The translations under genes and the position numbers were made by a program. A DNA stretch of 64,000 nt from Candidatus Goldiibacteriota bacterium HGW-Goldbacteria-1. Its GTDB lineage: Bacteria; Oederibacteriota; PGYV01. Of the stretch, positions 1 through 9,044 are shown piece by piece. The stretch is taken from positions 1-64,000 of the forward strand of contig PGYV01000012.1 in assembly GCA_002839855.1 (NCBI GenBank), read 5' to 3'. The number at the start of each line of letters is the position of its first letter. Within the stretch, counting starts at the first letter, position 1. The notes beneath the pieces were generated by a model, which was not told where the DNA came from, did no database searches, and saw only the letters and a list, made by a program, of their open reading frames with translations.

Positions 1-691
1 CATCGCCGCTAAGGCAGCTATGCGGGAATTGAAGCTGTGTTATTACTGAAAGGACTATAAGGTCCGGCCCGCCTGTTGTTGTTACTGTCCGGCTGCCGGT
101 AGGTGTTGGTGTTGGCGGTACAGTCAAAGTTTTCGTGGGAGTAACGGTAATTGTAACTGTATGCGTAACCGATGTCTGCACGGTACATATAGGCAGCGGT
201 GTAAGCGGTGGAACCAGTGCCTGGAAAGAATTATTTGATTCGTCAGTTTCAGCTATAACATCTGAAGGGTCAACTATCGCGCTCATCGAAAAACCTGACG
301 GAGGCGTGTTTTCCACCCAGACGTTTTCCGTTTCCCCGGGTGCAAGCCCGCCGTTGTATGAATAGCTGATTACCACTCCGTTTACATTTATTGAAACAGC
401 GCCTGTAACCGTTACACATCCCTGATTTTTCAGGTAAACAATATAACCGGGATGATCGTAATTATCCACGCATCCCCGTGTTACATTGCTGTAAGTCGCT
501 GTCATTCCGGTAATGGTCAGATCCGGAAGCACGCATCCCACAACCGCAGTATTCGTGGCAACCGGGGTGGAAATTCCGGGAATAACGGGTGTTATATCAG
601 GTGTCGTGGGATTCCTTTTAGGGTTACAGCCGATATTTAATACAAGCAAGAAAATGAGAGCTGTTAATAAAACCGCCGATGTTTTTCTCAT
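1..691 (-). CDS. CARDB-domain lipoprotein, 3' end outside window
   Basis: The frame is open from the ATG at 689-691 to the left window edge, so about 230 residues are visible and the C-terminus is missing. The start has GGAGG about 5 nt upstream. A signal peptide ends in a lipobox (LVLNIGC), so the protein is predicted to be a lipoprotein. Residues roughly 60-165 form a CARDB-like immunoglobulin fold (LPDLTITGM at its start, AETDESNNSF near its end). A Thr-rich linker (TVTITVTPTKT) follows, and then GPDLIVLSV, which looks like the start of a second CARDB domain. Such repeats usually sit in surface-displayed adhesion or scaffold proteins. The function here is unknown. Confidence 0.85.
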   Translation of the reverse strand, partial: MRKTSAVLLTALIFLLVLNIGCNPKRNPTTPDITPVIPGISTPVATNTAVVGCVLPDLTITGMTATYSNVTRGCVDNYDHPGYIVYLKNQGCVTVTGAVSINVNGVVISYSYNGGLAPGETENVWVENTPPSGFSMSAIVDPSDVIAETDESNNSFQALVPPLTPLPICTVQTSVTHTVTITVTPTKTLTVPPTPTPTGSRTVTTTGGPDLIVLSVITQLQFPHSCLSGD

Positions 692-789
692 CTGAACCTC
701 CGCTAAAATTTAATCAGATTTCATACCCCTTACTTTATATGACAGATTTTAGCGGAAAAAGTTCCTGCTTATATGTTTAAACTGCCGTT

Positions 790-1380
790 CTAAAACGGCA
801 GGTCCTCATCATCCTTTTTTGGCACTCCGTCAAAATCATCCGCTTCTTCTTTAACAACTTCAGACGCGACAGGCACAGACTTTTCAAGATCATTAAAACT
901 GTCATATGAAGGTTCGCTGTCAACCGCAAAAGTGTCGTCTGAATCAGCTGATAATACCTGCTTTTTACCATTTTTATAAATACCGCGCTCTGCTATGGCT
1001 CCGTTTTCGTCATATGTTTCAAAAGGCCCTTCAAGCACGTTATTAACCGCGGTCATATCGGATTTAAGCGACCAGTTTGAATGAAAGGTGCATATTTTGC
1101 CGTCAATTACCTTTCCTTCTTTAGTTATATTGCCGTCTTTTTCATATATCCATTTTGCCACTTCTTCCTTGCCGGTAAAAAACACCATTGTTGAAGCCTG
1201 CTGTTTCCACCATCCGCGCACGTATGAAATTTCCTCGCCCTGCGGAAGCCTTTTCTGCCCGGGATAAGGCATGCTTGTCTTGCAGTCCGGATATCCTGTG
1301 CAGCTGAAAAATTTTCCGAATTTACCCTGTTTTAACACCATCTGTTTGCCGCACTTGGCGCATAATATTTTCTCGCTCAT
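790..1380 (-). CDS. Topoisomerase-type C4 zinc-finger protein with SSB-like acidic C-terminal tip
   Basis: 196 residues. I start it at the ATG at 1378-1380, because GGAGGAAAAG lies directly upstream; an in-frame TTG at 1392 overlaps that ribosome site and is unlikely. Residues about 6-32 form a C4 finger (CAKCGK...CTGYPDCK) as in the C-terminal fingers of bacterial topoisomerase I, which bind single-stranded DNA. The middle contains a MORN_2-like stretch (EGPFETYDENGAIAERG). The tail is acidic and ends DDEDLPF, which closely resembles the DDDIPF tip that SSB uses to recruit repair proteins. A role as a DNA-binding or recruiting protein is inference. It is the last gene of the 790-8971 operon. 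Confidence 0.8.
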   Translation of the reverse strand: MSEKILCAKCGKQMVLKQGKFGKFFSCTGYPDCKTSMPYPGQKRLPQGEEISYVRGWWKQQASTMVFFTGKEEVAKWIYEKDGNITKEGKVIDGKICTFHSNWSLKSDMTAVNNVLEGPFETYDENGAIAERGIYKNGKKQVLSADSDDTFAVDSEPSYDSFNDLEKSVPVASEVVKEEADDFDGVPKKDDEDLPF

Positions 1381-1407
1381 CTTTTCCTCCAATTTTTAAT
1401 TACGGAC

Positions 1408-2196
1408 TTATTGTCCAAACATTCCTTTAAGCATGTCCGCCGCTTCCTTTGCCGCCTTTTCCTGCATCTGCCCGCTTATATCTTCATCTTCGGCTTCTTC
1501 TTCAGATTCATCCCCGCTGTCATCCTGCACGGCTTTTTTATTCCCTGTTTTTTTAACGTCCGGCTGCATGCCTTTTAATAAATTTTCCATATCAACCATT
1601 TTTATATCGCCCGGAATTTCAAAAAGCGAATCCGCCAGTTTCACATCTTTTTTCAATGAGATAACATCGCTTGTGTATTTTGACTTATCCCCTTTTATTG
1701 TTTCTGACACTGTCCTGTAGATAAAACCGTCTTTGCCTCTCCATTCTTTAACTTCCATAGTTTCCCCGTCTTCGTCAATGGTGTACTGCCATATTTCACA
1801 CGCAACACCGTTAACTTTTTCAGAACCGGTTTTTTTCGCTTTATCCCTGTATTGTGCCTGCACATTTGAAAGTTTCTGCGGATTGGAATCGCTTTTATTC
1901 GAGTATTTAAAACCGCTTTTACTCTGCGGCATGTACATGTACGTTGATTCATTTGTTACAATTATTACCTGTTCTTCGTTTTTGCCGGAATCCGGATTTT
2001 TATAAACACCTTCTATCCTCATCTTATTACTCTTATAAAATACTTTCTGATCCATTTTCATCGGGTAAGAGCCTTCAACAACAGTTTTAATTTCCCATGA
2101 CGCGCTCTTATAAGGGATATACTTAAAAGCGCTTTCCCCGAAAACACCAAGTACAAAAACAAAAGTTAAAGCAAATAAAAACAGTATTTTTTTCAT
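1408..2196 (-). CDS. Exported LolA/DUF4412-like protein
   Basis: 262 residues from the ATG at 2194-2196, which has AAGGGG upstream; in-frame ATGs further upstream lack a ribosome site. The N-terminus is a cleavable signal peptide (MKKILFLFALTFVFVLGVFG). The body (YPMKMDQKVFYKSNKMRIEG, then TYMYMPQSKSGFKY and GFIYRTVSETIKG) has the alternating beta pattern of outer-membrane lipoprotein carrier (LolA/LolB) and DUF4412 proteins, which form half-barrels that hold acyl chains. The last 60 residues are an acidic, low-complexity extension (DDSGDESEEEAEDEDI). It lies 10 nt downstream of the oxidoreductase gene in the same operon. Its ligand is not known. Confidence 0.7.
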   Translation of the reverse strand: MKKILFLFALTFVFVLGVFGESAFKYIPYKSASWEIKTVVEGSYPMKMDQKVFYKSNKMRIEGVYKNPDSGKNEEQVIIVTNESTYMYMPQSKSGFKYSNKSDSNPQKLSNVQAQYRDKAKKTGSEKVNGVACEIWQYTIDEDGETMEVKEWRGKDGFIYRTVSETIKGDKSKYTSDVISLKKDVKLADSLFEIPGDIKMVDMENLLKGMQPDVKKTGNKKAVQDDSGDESEEEAEDEDISGQMQEKAAKEAADMLKGMFGQ

Positions 2197-2206
2197 ATGC
2201 TTCCCC

Positions 2207-3727
2207 TTAAATTTTATCATCAAGCGATGATGGTTCTTTATATTTTACACCGTGTTTTTTACTTATCATATTTGCGGCAATCCTTCCGGATTCATAAATT
2301 GTCGGAAGCCCGCTTCCGGGATGCGTGCCGCCGCCTGTCAGATAGCAGTTATCAAGGCATTCAAACTTATTGCGCGGCCTTAAATACAGCATCTGCGTAA
2401 GGTTGTGGCCAAGGTTAAACGTGGCGCCGTAATAAACATTCAGGTCATCGCGCCAGGTTTCAGGCGTGTAAATCCTTTCTTCTTCTATATTATCCATAAG
2501 GTCTTTCATCTCTGTCTTTTTTACCACTTCTTCAAGCACGCGTTTTCTAAACGCGTCTTTTTCTTTTTTCCAGTCAATATTTCCTTTTAAGCTGGCAACG
2601 GGCACAAGTATGTAAATACCTGACTTGCCTTCAGGCGCAAGTGTGGGGTCAATTATAGAGGCGTTCTGCACGTAAAACGATATCTGTTCTGACAGTTTAA
2701 GGCGGGTAAAGATATCATCCACATTTTCCCTGTATTTTTCCGCGAAAAACACGTTGTGATGAGGCATATCGTATTTCTTTTTTACCCCAAGGTATAACAT
2801 GAATATTGAACAGGAGTATTTTCTTTTTGCAAGTTTTGCGGGGCTGTATTTTTTTACATGCTTTTTATCCATTAAGGCGGTAGCGGCGTATGAAAAATCC
2901 GCGTTTACTATAACTTCATCGGCGTTTACTATTGTCCCGTCTTCAAGTTCAACACCCGTGGCTTTTTTACCGCTGTTAATAATCCTTTTAACCGGGGTGT
3001 TAAGTTTTAACTTTCCGCCTTCTTCTTCAAATACTTTTGCCATTGCGTCTGAAATCTTATTCAGCCCGCCTATGACGTGATAAATACCCCATTTATGTTC
3101 TATATAAGCTATCATGGCAAAAGCTGCCGGGCATTCCCACGCGGACATTCCCAGATACTTTGACTGAAACGTAAAGACAAACCTTAACTTTTCCGGTTTA
3201 AAATAGTTGCCAAGGACATTAAAAACACTTCGTCCAAGGTCCAGGTGCGGCAGGGCTTTTAAAAGCGGGTTTTTCATCATGTCAAATATGGAAGAATATG
3301 GCTTCTGCAGGCACGGGAAAAGGTATTTAAGCCTTTTCTCTTCGTTTTTTAAGTATGCCGTTAAACCTTTACCTTCTCCCGGAAATATTTCTTCAATCTC
3401 TTTTTCCATCTTTTCATGATTATCAGTTACAAGAATCTGCTTATCCGTAAACTTTAACCTGTACATAGGGTCAAGTTTATGAAATTTTAGATAGTCTTCT
3501 GAATTCCTTCCGGTTTCAGTAAACATCTCGTCCAGAATAAACTTCATCATAAGGAAAGTGGGGCCTGTGTCAAAAGTATACTGCCCAAGTTTAATGGCGG
3601 CGTTGCGCCCGCCGACAACACCGGCTTTTTCATAAATAGTGACATCAAAACCGCGGTGCTGAAGTATCATCCCTGAAGTTAAACCGCCGGGACCCGCGCC
3701 TACAACTATTACCTTTTTCTTTTCCAT
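2207..3727 (-). CDS. CrtI-family FAD-dependent oxidoreductase (phytoene desaturase-like)
   Basis: 506 residues, the normal length for carotenoid desaturases/isomerases. The N-terminal Rossmann dinucleotide motif is VVGAGPGGLTSGMILQHRG. TGPTFLMM follows near residue 55, and the C-terminus has the family signature GGGTHPGSGLPTIYESGR. In the family, FAD-dependent desaturation or isomerisation of polyene chains occurs at the membrane. The start ATG lies one base after the photolyase stop, so the genes are co-transcribed and probably coupled. No phytoene synthase is in the window, so the substrate could be a carotenoid made elsewhere or another prenyl/polyene lipid. The family call is firm but the substrate is open. 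Confidence 0.85.
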   Translation of the reverse strand: MEKKKVIVVGAGPGGLTSGMILQHRGFDVTIYEKAGVVGGRNAAIKLGQYTFDTGPTFLMMKFILDEMFTETGRNSEDYLKFHKLDPMYRLKFTDKQILVTDNHEKMEKEIEEIFPGEGKGLTAYLKNEEKRLKYLFPCLQKPYSSIFDMMKNPLLKALPHLDLGRSVFNVLGNYFKPEKLRFVFTFQSKYLGMSAWECPAAFAMIAYIEHKWGIYHVIGGLNKISDAMAKVFEEEGGKLKLNTPVKRIINSGKKATGVELEDGTIVNADEVIVNADFSYAATALMDKKHVKKYSPAKLAKRKYSCSIFMLYLGVKKKYDMPHHNVFFAEKYRENVDDIFTRLKLSEQISFYVQNASIIDPTLAPEGKSGIYILVPVASLKGNIDWKKEKDAFRKRVLEEVVKKTEMKDLMDNIEEERIYTPETWRDDLNVYYGATFNLGHNLTQMLYLRPRNKFECLDNCYLTGGGTHPGSGLPTIYESGRIAANMISKKHGVKYKEPSSLDDKI

Positions 3728-3728
3728 T

Positions 3729-5111
3729 TCACTTGCCCCCTTTAAGATTCTTATGATTGCTTATCTGCATAATATTCCACATTTTAACGTAAGTGTCCAT
3801 ATCAAATTTTCTTTCAAGCCCCTTGTCATTCATGTATCTGACCTTTCCAAAAATCTTTCTCTGCGGCCATGCCCTGTCGTGTTTGCCAAAACACCACGCA
3901 ACACCCGCATAGCTGTTGGGGTCACGCCCGTCAAGTTCGTATTTATCATTCAGATAAATCATTTTATTATAAGCCTGCTCCGGGGTTTTTGACCACTCTA
4001 TTATTTTTTTGCCCCAGTACATCCTCATATAATTATGCATCTTTCCTGTTATTACCATCTGCAACTGTGCCGCATTCCAGTATTTATCATGCGTGGCTCC
4101 TGTTTCAAGCTGTTTAAGCGTGTACAAATAAGGCCTTTCATCAACCGAATGAATCCGCAGAGTCTCTTTCGCCCAGTTTGGCAGGCATTCAGGATTTTCA
4201 TAATTTTTATTGTAATAGACAAAATTAACGGCAAGTTCGCGCCTTATAATAAGTTCATCAAGAAACTTGCCCGCCACCTTACCTCCGGCTTTTAGTACTT
4301 CAACGGCAATATACAAAGGAGATATCTGCCCAAAGTGCAGGTAAGGGCTTAAATTTGATTCTATGTTTTTATCCGGATGGCTGCGAAAATCAGCGTATAG
4401 AGAAAGCTTGTTTTCAATAAAATCCTTAAGGTGTTTTTTTGCCTGTGAAGTGCCGCCCGTAAACACAGGCGATGGCGTCACATCTTTATTCATTCCGGAT
4501 GAGTCCAGCACAGAGACGTAATCACTAATGTCAATATCATCAGTTTTTATGTTTAACGAAGATAGTTTGGGTTTAACTTCCTTAAATGGAATTATGTAAT
4601 CATTAAGCTGAACATTAATCTTTCTTCTTATTGTGGCGGCGCCGTATTCCTCTTTGGGCGACGCCGCTTCAACCGGCACTATGACATCGCTTTCAACGCC
4701 GTAAAAAGCGCATTTTATCTTCTCTGCGGCCGACTTTCTCCACTGCCTTTGAATTGTTGTATAACCAATGTCTGTTATTACCGCCGCGGCATCCGCGGAA
4801 TATTTAACAGCCGCTTTATCAGGGCTGTCTTTTATAACACCAAGTTTTATTCCCTTTTTTTCAAGGGCGGCTTTTGTCTCTTTTAAACCCTGCAGCATAA
4901 ACGCATAATGCCTGTAATTGGCGGATGGATAGCCAAACGTAAGCCCAAAGACCGCCAGGAGAGGAAGTTTTAACCGGTTTGCTTTATCCGCGGCAAAAGC
5001 CAGTGCGTGGTTATATTCCGCGCGCTGCGATGCCTGCATCCAGTAAAGGACATACCTGCCTTTTAATTCGTTTTTATTGTTTAGTTTTTTGACACGGTTG
5101 AAACTTTCCAT
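3729..5111 (-). CDS. phr: Class II deoxyribodipyrimidine (CPD) photolyase
   Basis: 460 residues, full length for class II photolyases. It starts MESFNRVKKLNN with AGGGGATTA before the ATG. RYVLYWMQASQRAEYNHAL is the class II antenna-domain entry, and the C-terminal FAD-binding block DPNSYAGVAWCFGKHDRAW followed by FGKVRYMN is the class II signature. The enzyme uses blue light and FADH to split cyclobutane pyrimidine dimers in DNA. It sits 21 nt after the DUF523-DUF1722 gene and one base before the CrtI-like gene. That layout suggests a light- or UV-protection unit even though the organism may be subsurface. Confidence 0.95.
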   Translation of the reverse strand: MESFNRVKKLNNKNELKGRYVLYWMQASQRAEYNHALAFAADKANRLKLPLLAVFGLTFGYPSANYRHYAFMLQGLKETKAALEKKGIKLGVIKDSPDKAAVKYSADAAAVITDIGYTTIQRQWRKSAAEKIKCAFYGVESDVIVPVEAASPKEEYGAATIRRKINVQLNDYIIPFKEVKPKLSSLNIKTDDIDISDYVSVLDSSGMNKDVTPSPVFTGGTSQAKKHLKDFIENKLSLYADFRSHPDKNIESNLSPYLHFGQISPLYIAVEVLKAGGKVAGKFLDELIIRRELAVNFVYYNKNYENPECLPNWAKETLRIHSVDERPYLYTLKQLETGATHDKYWNAAQLQMVITGKMHNYMRMYWGKKIIEWSKTPEQAYNKMIYLNDKYELDGRDPNSYAGVAWCFGKHDRAWPQRKIFGKVRYMNDKGLERKFDMDTYVKMWNIMQISNHKNLKGGK

Positions 5112-5132
5112 TAATCCCCTGCTTAGTTTTTA

Positions 5133-6083
5133 TCAGTCTCCGCCGCCAAGTTCTTCGGGGTATGGTTCAAAAAAGGTCTGGCTTAAAAGGTATTCTTCAT
5201 TAAACCTTACGGCAAAAAGTTTCAGCAGGTTTAAAGGTACAGCCTGAATAACCTTTCCTTTTTGATATTTGCCGAGAATTTCAAGAAAAAAAGTTTTTTC
5301 CGCAGCTTTTAAACCTTCCTTAAAATAACCAAAAGCGTGCATCATTGTGTTTACAATGTTTGATACCTTTGGCTGTGAAGCGGTCAGTAAAAGCAGTTCG
5401 GCAAAATACTTTTCACATAAGCCTTTAAAATCTCCACTCCCTGAACCTGACACAAGTTTTCCCATCTTTCTCATTATATTCTGATTATACGACATAAACA
5501 GAAGTTTGTTTTCAGAGTGGTATTTTACAAGCTGTGAAGCACGGCCGCTGTCAGATGCCTTTCTAAAACCCGCTATTAAAAATACTGATTTTAAAAAGTG
5601 GTCTCTTATGGCGGCATTTAAAAGGCGTGCTTCATCTTCCGCGGGTATTCCCGGATAATGAACGGGCACTTTACCGCCAAAAAATCCCGCGCCCCTTTTT
5701 GTCAGCATCATGCCATGCTCGCCGGACGCGTATATCTTTACATCTTTTAACCCCGACGAAGGCGACTTGGACTTAAGGACAAAACCGTCCACCCGCCCCA
5801 GTTTTTCAAGGTAATTTTCCGCCCACGTGTTCATCTTCTGCGTAAAATCAAGGCTTGTGTCCGGCTGAAAAAGGCGCAGATTCATCATTTTAGAATCATC
5901 AGACACAATACGCAGAGTCTTTCTTGGAACAGGCAGCCCAATGGCTGTTTCCGGGCATTCGGTTTTTAAATCAACATATTTCAGAAGTTTTTCAACAAAT
6001 ATACTGTTAACACGCTGCCCGTCATACCTGCACGCGCAGGTTTCAATACATTTGCTTACAAAAACTACCGGTTTTATCTCCAT
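5133..6083 (-). CDS. DUF523-DUF1722 fusion protein (YbgA-like)
   Basis: 316 residues from the ATG at 6081-6083, one base after the upstream stop. A TTG at 6104 would extend it but overlaps the upstream gene without a ribosome site. Residues about 1-150 match DUF523: VVFVSKCIETCACRYDGQRV holds the conserved Cys cluster and CRYDG, with RGAGFFGG later. Residues about 190-300 match DUF1722/YbgA (YHSENKLLFMSYNQNIMRKM; FGYFKEGL). Fusions of these two domains are often next to photolyase genes, as here. The biochemical function is not established; the Cys cluster suggests a thiol or metal site. Confidence 0.9.
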   Translation of the reverse strand: MEIKPVVFVSKCIETCACRYDGQRVNSIFVEKLLKYVDLKTECPETAIGLPVPRKTLRIVSDDSKMMNLRLFQPDTSLDFTQKMNTWAENYLEKLGRVDGFVLKSKSPSSGLKDVKIYASGEHGMMLTKRGAGFFGGKVPVHYPGIPAEDEARLLNAAIRDHFLKSVFLIAGFRKASDSGRASQLVKYHSENKLLFMSYNQNIMRKMGKLVSGSGSGDFKGLCEKYFAELLLLTASQPKVSNIVNTMMHAFGYFKEGLKAAEKTFFLEILGKYQKGKVIQAVPLNLLKLFAVRFNEEYLLSQTFFEPYPEELGGGD

Positions 6084-6084
6084 G

Positions 6085-7050
6085 TTAAAGCATCTGCCCT
6101 TCAAGATCCCAGTTATTCATTTTCTTTATCTCTTCCCAGTAAGGGCTTGTGGACAGGTGCTCTTTGAACGCCTCTAAAAAATCACCCTTATCGGACTTAT
6201 CCGTACTTCTTCCCGCTTCTGTCATTGACTCTTCCCAGTCCTCGTTCCATTCCACCATGTCATAAAAATCCCACGCCTTATCCCCATTGCCGCCATACAC
6301 CAGCGCAAGCATATACTCCCAGACGTATGAAATAAATTCATCTTTATTCTTTGCTGCGTATTCCTGCATTTCCTCATCAAGCGGGGGTGACTTTTTCATA
6401 AGGTCTGCCGCAATCACAAACACACCGTCTTTATATTCAAGAATAACTTTAGGCGCGGTCTCATTTCCAAAATTAGCCCACCAGTTTAAAAAGGTGCAGT
6501 CATTACCCAAAAGCTCCGGAATGCCGTCGCCGTTTAAGTCTTTAAAAGAAATCCCCTCACTTAGCCCCTTAATCTCTGCCATAAGTTTAAAGTCATCCTC
6601 AACAGAAAAAACGGAGTATACATTAGAACAGCTGTCTTTTTCAGAATATGATTGAAGTACCAAATCAGGCTTATTATCGCCCGTGACATCAGAAAACGCC
6701 TGCGGAAGGGACTTGTTTTCACCGGCAGTATTCAGTTTAAAGCCTTCTTTTTCCCCGGCTTCTTTTGTAATTATCGCTTTGCCGTCTTTTATAACCTCGA
6801 AAACTTTCCCTTTCTCTGTTTCTTTTATATTAAATTCGTAACCTTTCATTTTTGTGGTGCCGGCTGCCGAAGGAGCCGCTTTCTTTTCGCCGGGCTTTGC
6901 TGTTGTATCTTCAATAACTTCGGTGGCAGCCGCCTTAGGCGCTGCCGCTTTATTCATACTTCCCCTGCCGCATCTTAACGTAAGCAGAAAAGCAACAAGA
7001 ATTACAAAAATTGCCGCAATTACAACAACACGCTGTTTGGTTGTCATCAT
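6085..7050 (-). CDS. Membrane-anchored FG-GAP/VCBS-like protein
   Basis: 321 residues. The N-terminal hydrophobic segment (residues about 8-26) is followed by a Cys and an Ala/Pro-rich linker. It therefore looks like an exported protein held by a signal anchor, or possibly a poor lipobox. The body has two FG-GAP-like calcium-loop motifs (VTGDNKPDLVL, LNGDGIPELLGN), typical of beta-propeller surface proteins. The start ATG overlaps the stop of the M48 protease gene by one base (TAATG), implying translational coupling. No catalytic motif is visible. Confidence 0.75.
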   Translation of the reverse strand: MMTTKQRVVVIAAIFVILVAFLLTLRCGRGSMNKAAAPKAAATEVIEDTTAKPGEKKAAPSAAGTTKMKGYEFNIKETEKGKVFEVIKDGKAIITKEAGEKEGFKLNTAGENKSLPQAFSDVTGDNKPDLVLQSYSEKDSCSNVYSVFSVEDDFKLMAEIKGLSEGISFKDLNGDGIPELLGNDCTFLNWWANFGNETAPKVILEYKDGVFVIAADLMKKSPPLDEEMQEYAAKNKDEFISYVWEYMLALVYGGNGDKAWDFYDMVEWNEDWEESMTEAGRSTDKSDKGDFLEAFKEHLSTSPYWEEIKKMNNWDLEGQML

Positions 7051-7859
7051 TATTTTATTACTGCCTTAATTTTGTCAAACGCAGCTTTATTTCTGGCGGT
7101 GGAAGCAAGCCCCTTTGCGTTAATATATTCAGCCGCGTGCGCTATTCTCTCTTCAGATATGGGATGCGTTGACAGCATCTGTTCAAGGACTCCCGGTTTT
7201 GACGCCCTTAATTTCAGCAAAAGTTCCTGCACATCTATCATGGCTTTGGGGTCATATCCTGCCGAGGACGAAAGATAAGCGCCCTGTTCGTCAGCTTCAA
7301 ATTCGTTTTCCCTTGAATTTTTAGCAAAAAGAAAATTAAGCCCTATCGCGGAAACCATTGAAGCAATCTGTGATTTTGTTGCGCCTTCTTCCCCCGAAGA
7401 CATCATATTTTCAACATAGGCAAGGCCGTACTGTGCCACAAGCTGGCGCTGCATCTGTTTTACGCTGTGTTTTTTTGCTATATGCCCTATTTCATGGCCG
7501 ATTACCGCGGCAAGCTGCGCTTCGTCATTTAAGTTTTTAATAATTCCGGAAGTGACATAAACAAACCCTCCCGGCACCGCAAAAGCGTTTATTTCCGTGG
7601 AATCCACAACTGAAAACGTATATTTAATAGAGCTGCGCTCCGCGTTTGCCGCAAGCTTGTTTCCCAATGACGAAACATAAGACTGAACAGTTGTATTTGC
7701 AAGGGCTTTATACTGTAAATCCACCTGTACTTTTGTGGCAAGGCCAAGCTGCATTTCCATTGATTCCGGAATTAAAACAGGGTCATACTTTGTTGAAGTT
7801 AAAGTGGCGCAGGAAGTAATAAAAAACAAAGCCATTACCAGAGAAAGAATTTTTTTCAT
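7050..7859 (-). CDS. M48-family metalloprotease lipoprotein (LoiP/BepA-like)
   Basis: 269 residues with a lipoprotein signal (FFITSCATL). Zinc ligands are seen as HEIGH at residues 122-126 and a third acidic ligand in ENEFEAD near 186, followed by the usual YDPKAMI and STHPISEERI motifs. LoiP/BepA-type M48 enzymes act in the periplasm on misfolded or misassembled outer-membrane proteins. AGGGAGA precedes the ATG. It lies 11 nt after the propeller gene and overlaps the next gene. The length fits the compact lipoprotein M48C subfamily without TPRs. Confidence 0.92.
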   Translation of the reverse strand: MKKILSLVMALFFITSCATLTSTKYDPVLIPESMEMQLGLATKVQVDLQYKALANTTVQSYVSSLGNKLAANAERSSIKYTFSVVDSTEINAFAVPGGFVYVTSGIIKNLNDEAQLAAVIGHEIGHIAKKHSVKQMQRQLVAQYGLAYVENMMSSGEEGATKSQIASMVSAIGLNFLFAKNSRENEFEADEQGAYLSSSAGYDPKAMIDVQELLLKLRASKPGVLEQMLSTHPISEERIAHAAEYINAKGLASTARNKAAFDKIKAVIK

Positions 7860-7870
7860 GTGTGTCTCCC

Positions 7871-8971
7871 TTAAAATTTTCCGGATATACCGGTGATTAA
7901 ATAGCCGTCTTTGACTTTTGAAATATAATACGCGGCTTCATCCGCACCCGCGTCATAATACTTTATCCACCGGGGTGTTCCCGCCTTATCTATCAATGAA
8001 ACCATTATATCACATGTATTATTAACACCGCAAGATACCCCCGCTATAATGGAATTATCGCCCTGTTTTTCTATCCAGTACGCGGCTTCATCTCCATCTG
8101 TTCCAATAGAGCGCGCCCATCGGCAGTTGCCTGCAGCATCAACACTTATAAGGTAAGCATCCGACCCGCCCGCGCCGAACGATTCAGTGACCCCGGCGGC
8201 AATCACACCGCCGTTTTTACCGCCGCATATTGAATAAGTACGTTCAAAATATCCGCCGCCATAAACGAAGTTCCACAAAGTCCCGCCTTTCTCGTTTCTT
8301 TTTGTCACTGACATTTCATGAAATTCCGCGCCGGGTATCTCTGCGCCGTTAAGTTCATATATATTACCTGCCGGGTCAATGACGCCGTAGTTTCCCCATT
8401 CAAAATACTTAATCCCGGAATACCTCTGCAGCAGCGATTTATCCGGCATCACCTGTTCATAATAATAACCCGTGTCGGGCTGGCTTGGTATTTTTACCGC
8501 GCCTGCTTCAAGGGCTCCGCCGCCTTCAAGGTTTATTTCAATACTGTCTTCACCGAATTCCTTTTCGCTTATAATTTCACCTTTATCATTACAACTGATT
8601 AGGAATGGCAGCGAAACTCCGGATTCAGTATCATACTGCCTTCCAAGTATATTTATTGATCCGTCAGTGGAAACAAAAACAGCTTCCGCCCACCTTGGTT
8701 TCTGTGCGTCATATGTTTTAAGCCATACCTGATTCCCGTTAAAATCTGTCTTTAACAGAAATACCGAATACTTTGTTTTAACGCCGGGTATCTGGTCCCT
8801 TAATATAAAGCTTGCCTTATCCCCCGTCTTATACATCCCCGCCGCGGGAATAGGTTCCGGAATATCTTTTCCCGGGGCAAACTTATTTTTATCGCATTTA
8901 ATTAAAAATAAAAGAATTATCAACGCGGCAGCTATTACAATTAAAGATATTTTAATTATCCTGTTTTTCAT
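7871..8971 (-). CDS. Exported beta-propeller (SBBP-like) protein
   Basis: 366 residues. The N-terminal hydrophobic segment ends LLFLIKCDKN, so it is exported, either membrane-anchored or a lipoprotein with an unusual Lys before Cys. The body repeats units of the form KTDFNGNQVWLKTYDA, SVDAAGNCRWARSIG, LIDKAGTPRWIKYYD, each followed by DEAAY. These are SBBP/delta-60-type blades that fold as a propeller. It is the first gene of the 790-8971 operon, with AAGGGGAATAA before the ATG. It resembles the protein at 44809-46116. Ligand unknown. Confidence 0.75.
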   Translation of the reverse strand: MKNRIIKISLIVIAAALIILLFLIKCDKNKFAPGKDIPEPIPAAGMYKTGDKASFILRDQIPGVKTKYSVFLLKTDFNGNQVWLKTYDAQKPRWAEAVFVSTDGSINILGRQYDTESGVSLPFLISCNDKGEIISEKEFGEDSIEINLEGGGALEAGAVKIPSQPDTGYYYEQVMPDKSLLQRYSGIKYFEWGNYGVIDPAGNIYELNGAEIPGAEFHEMSVTKRNEKGGTLWNFVYGGGYFERTYSICGGKNGGVIAAGVTESFGAGGSDAYLISVDAAGNCRWARSIGTDGDEAAYWIEKQGDNSIIAGVSCGVNNTCDIMVSLIDKAGTPRWIKYYDAGADEAAYYISKVKDGYLITGISGKF

Positions 8972-9044
8972 TTATTCCCCTTTATTATTTTATATAACAT
9001 ATAGAATATCACTTTTTTAAATTTTTAAAAGCGGATTTATTAAG

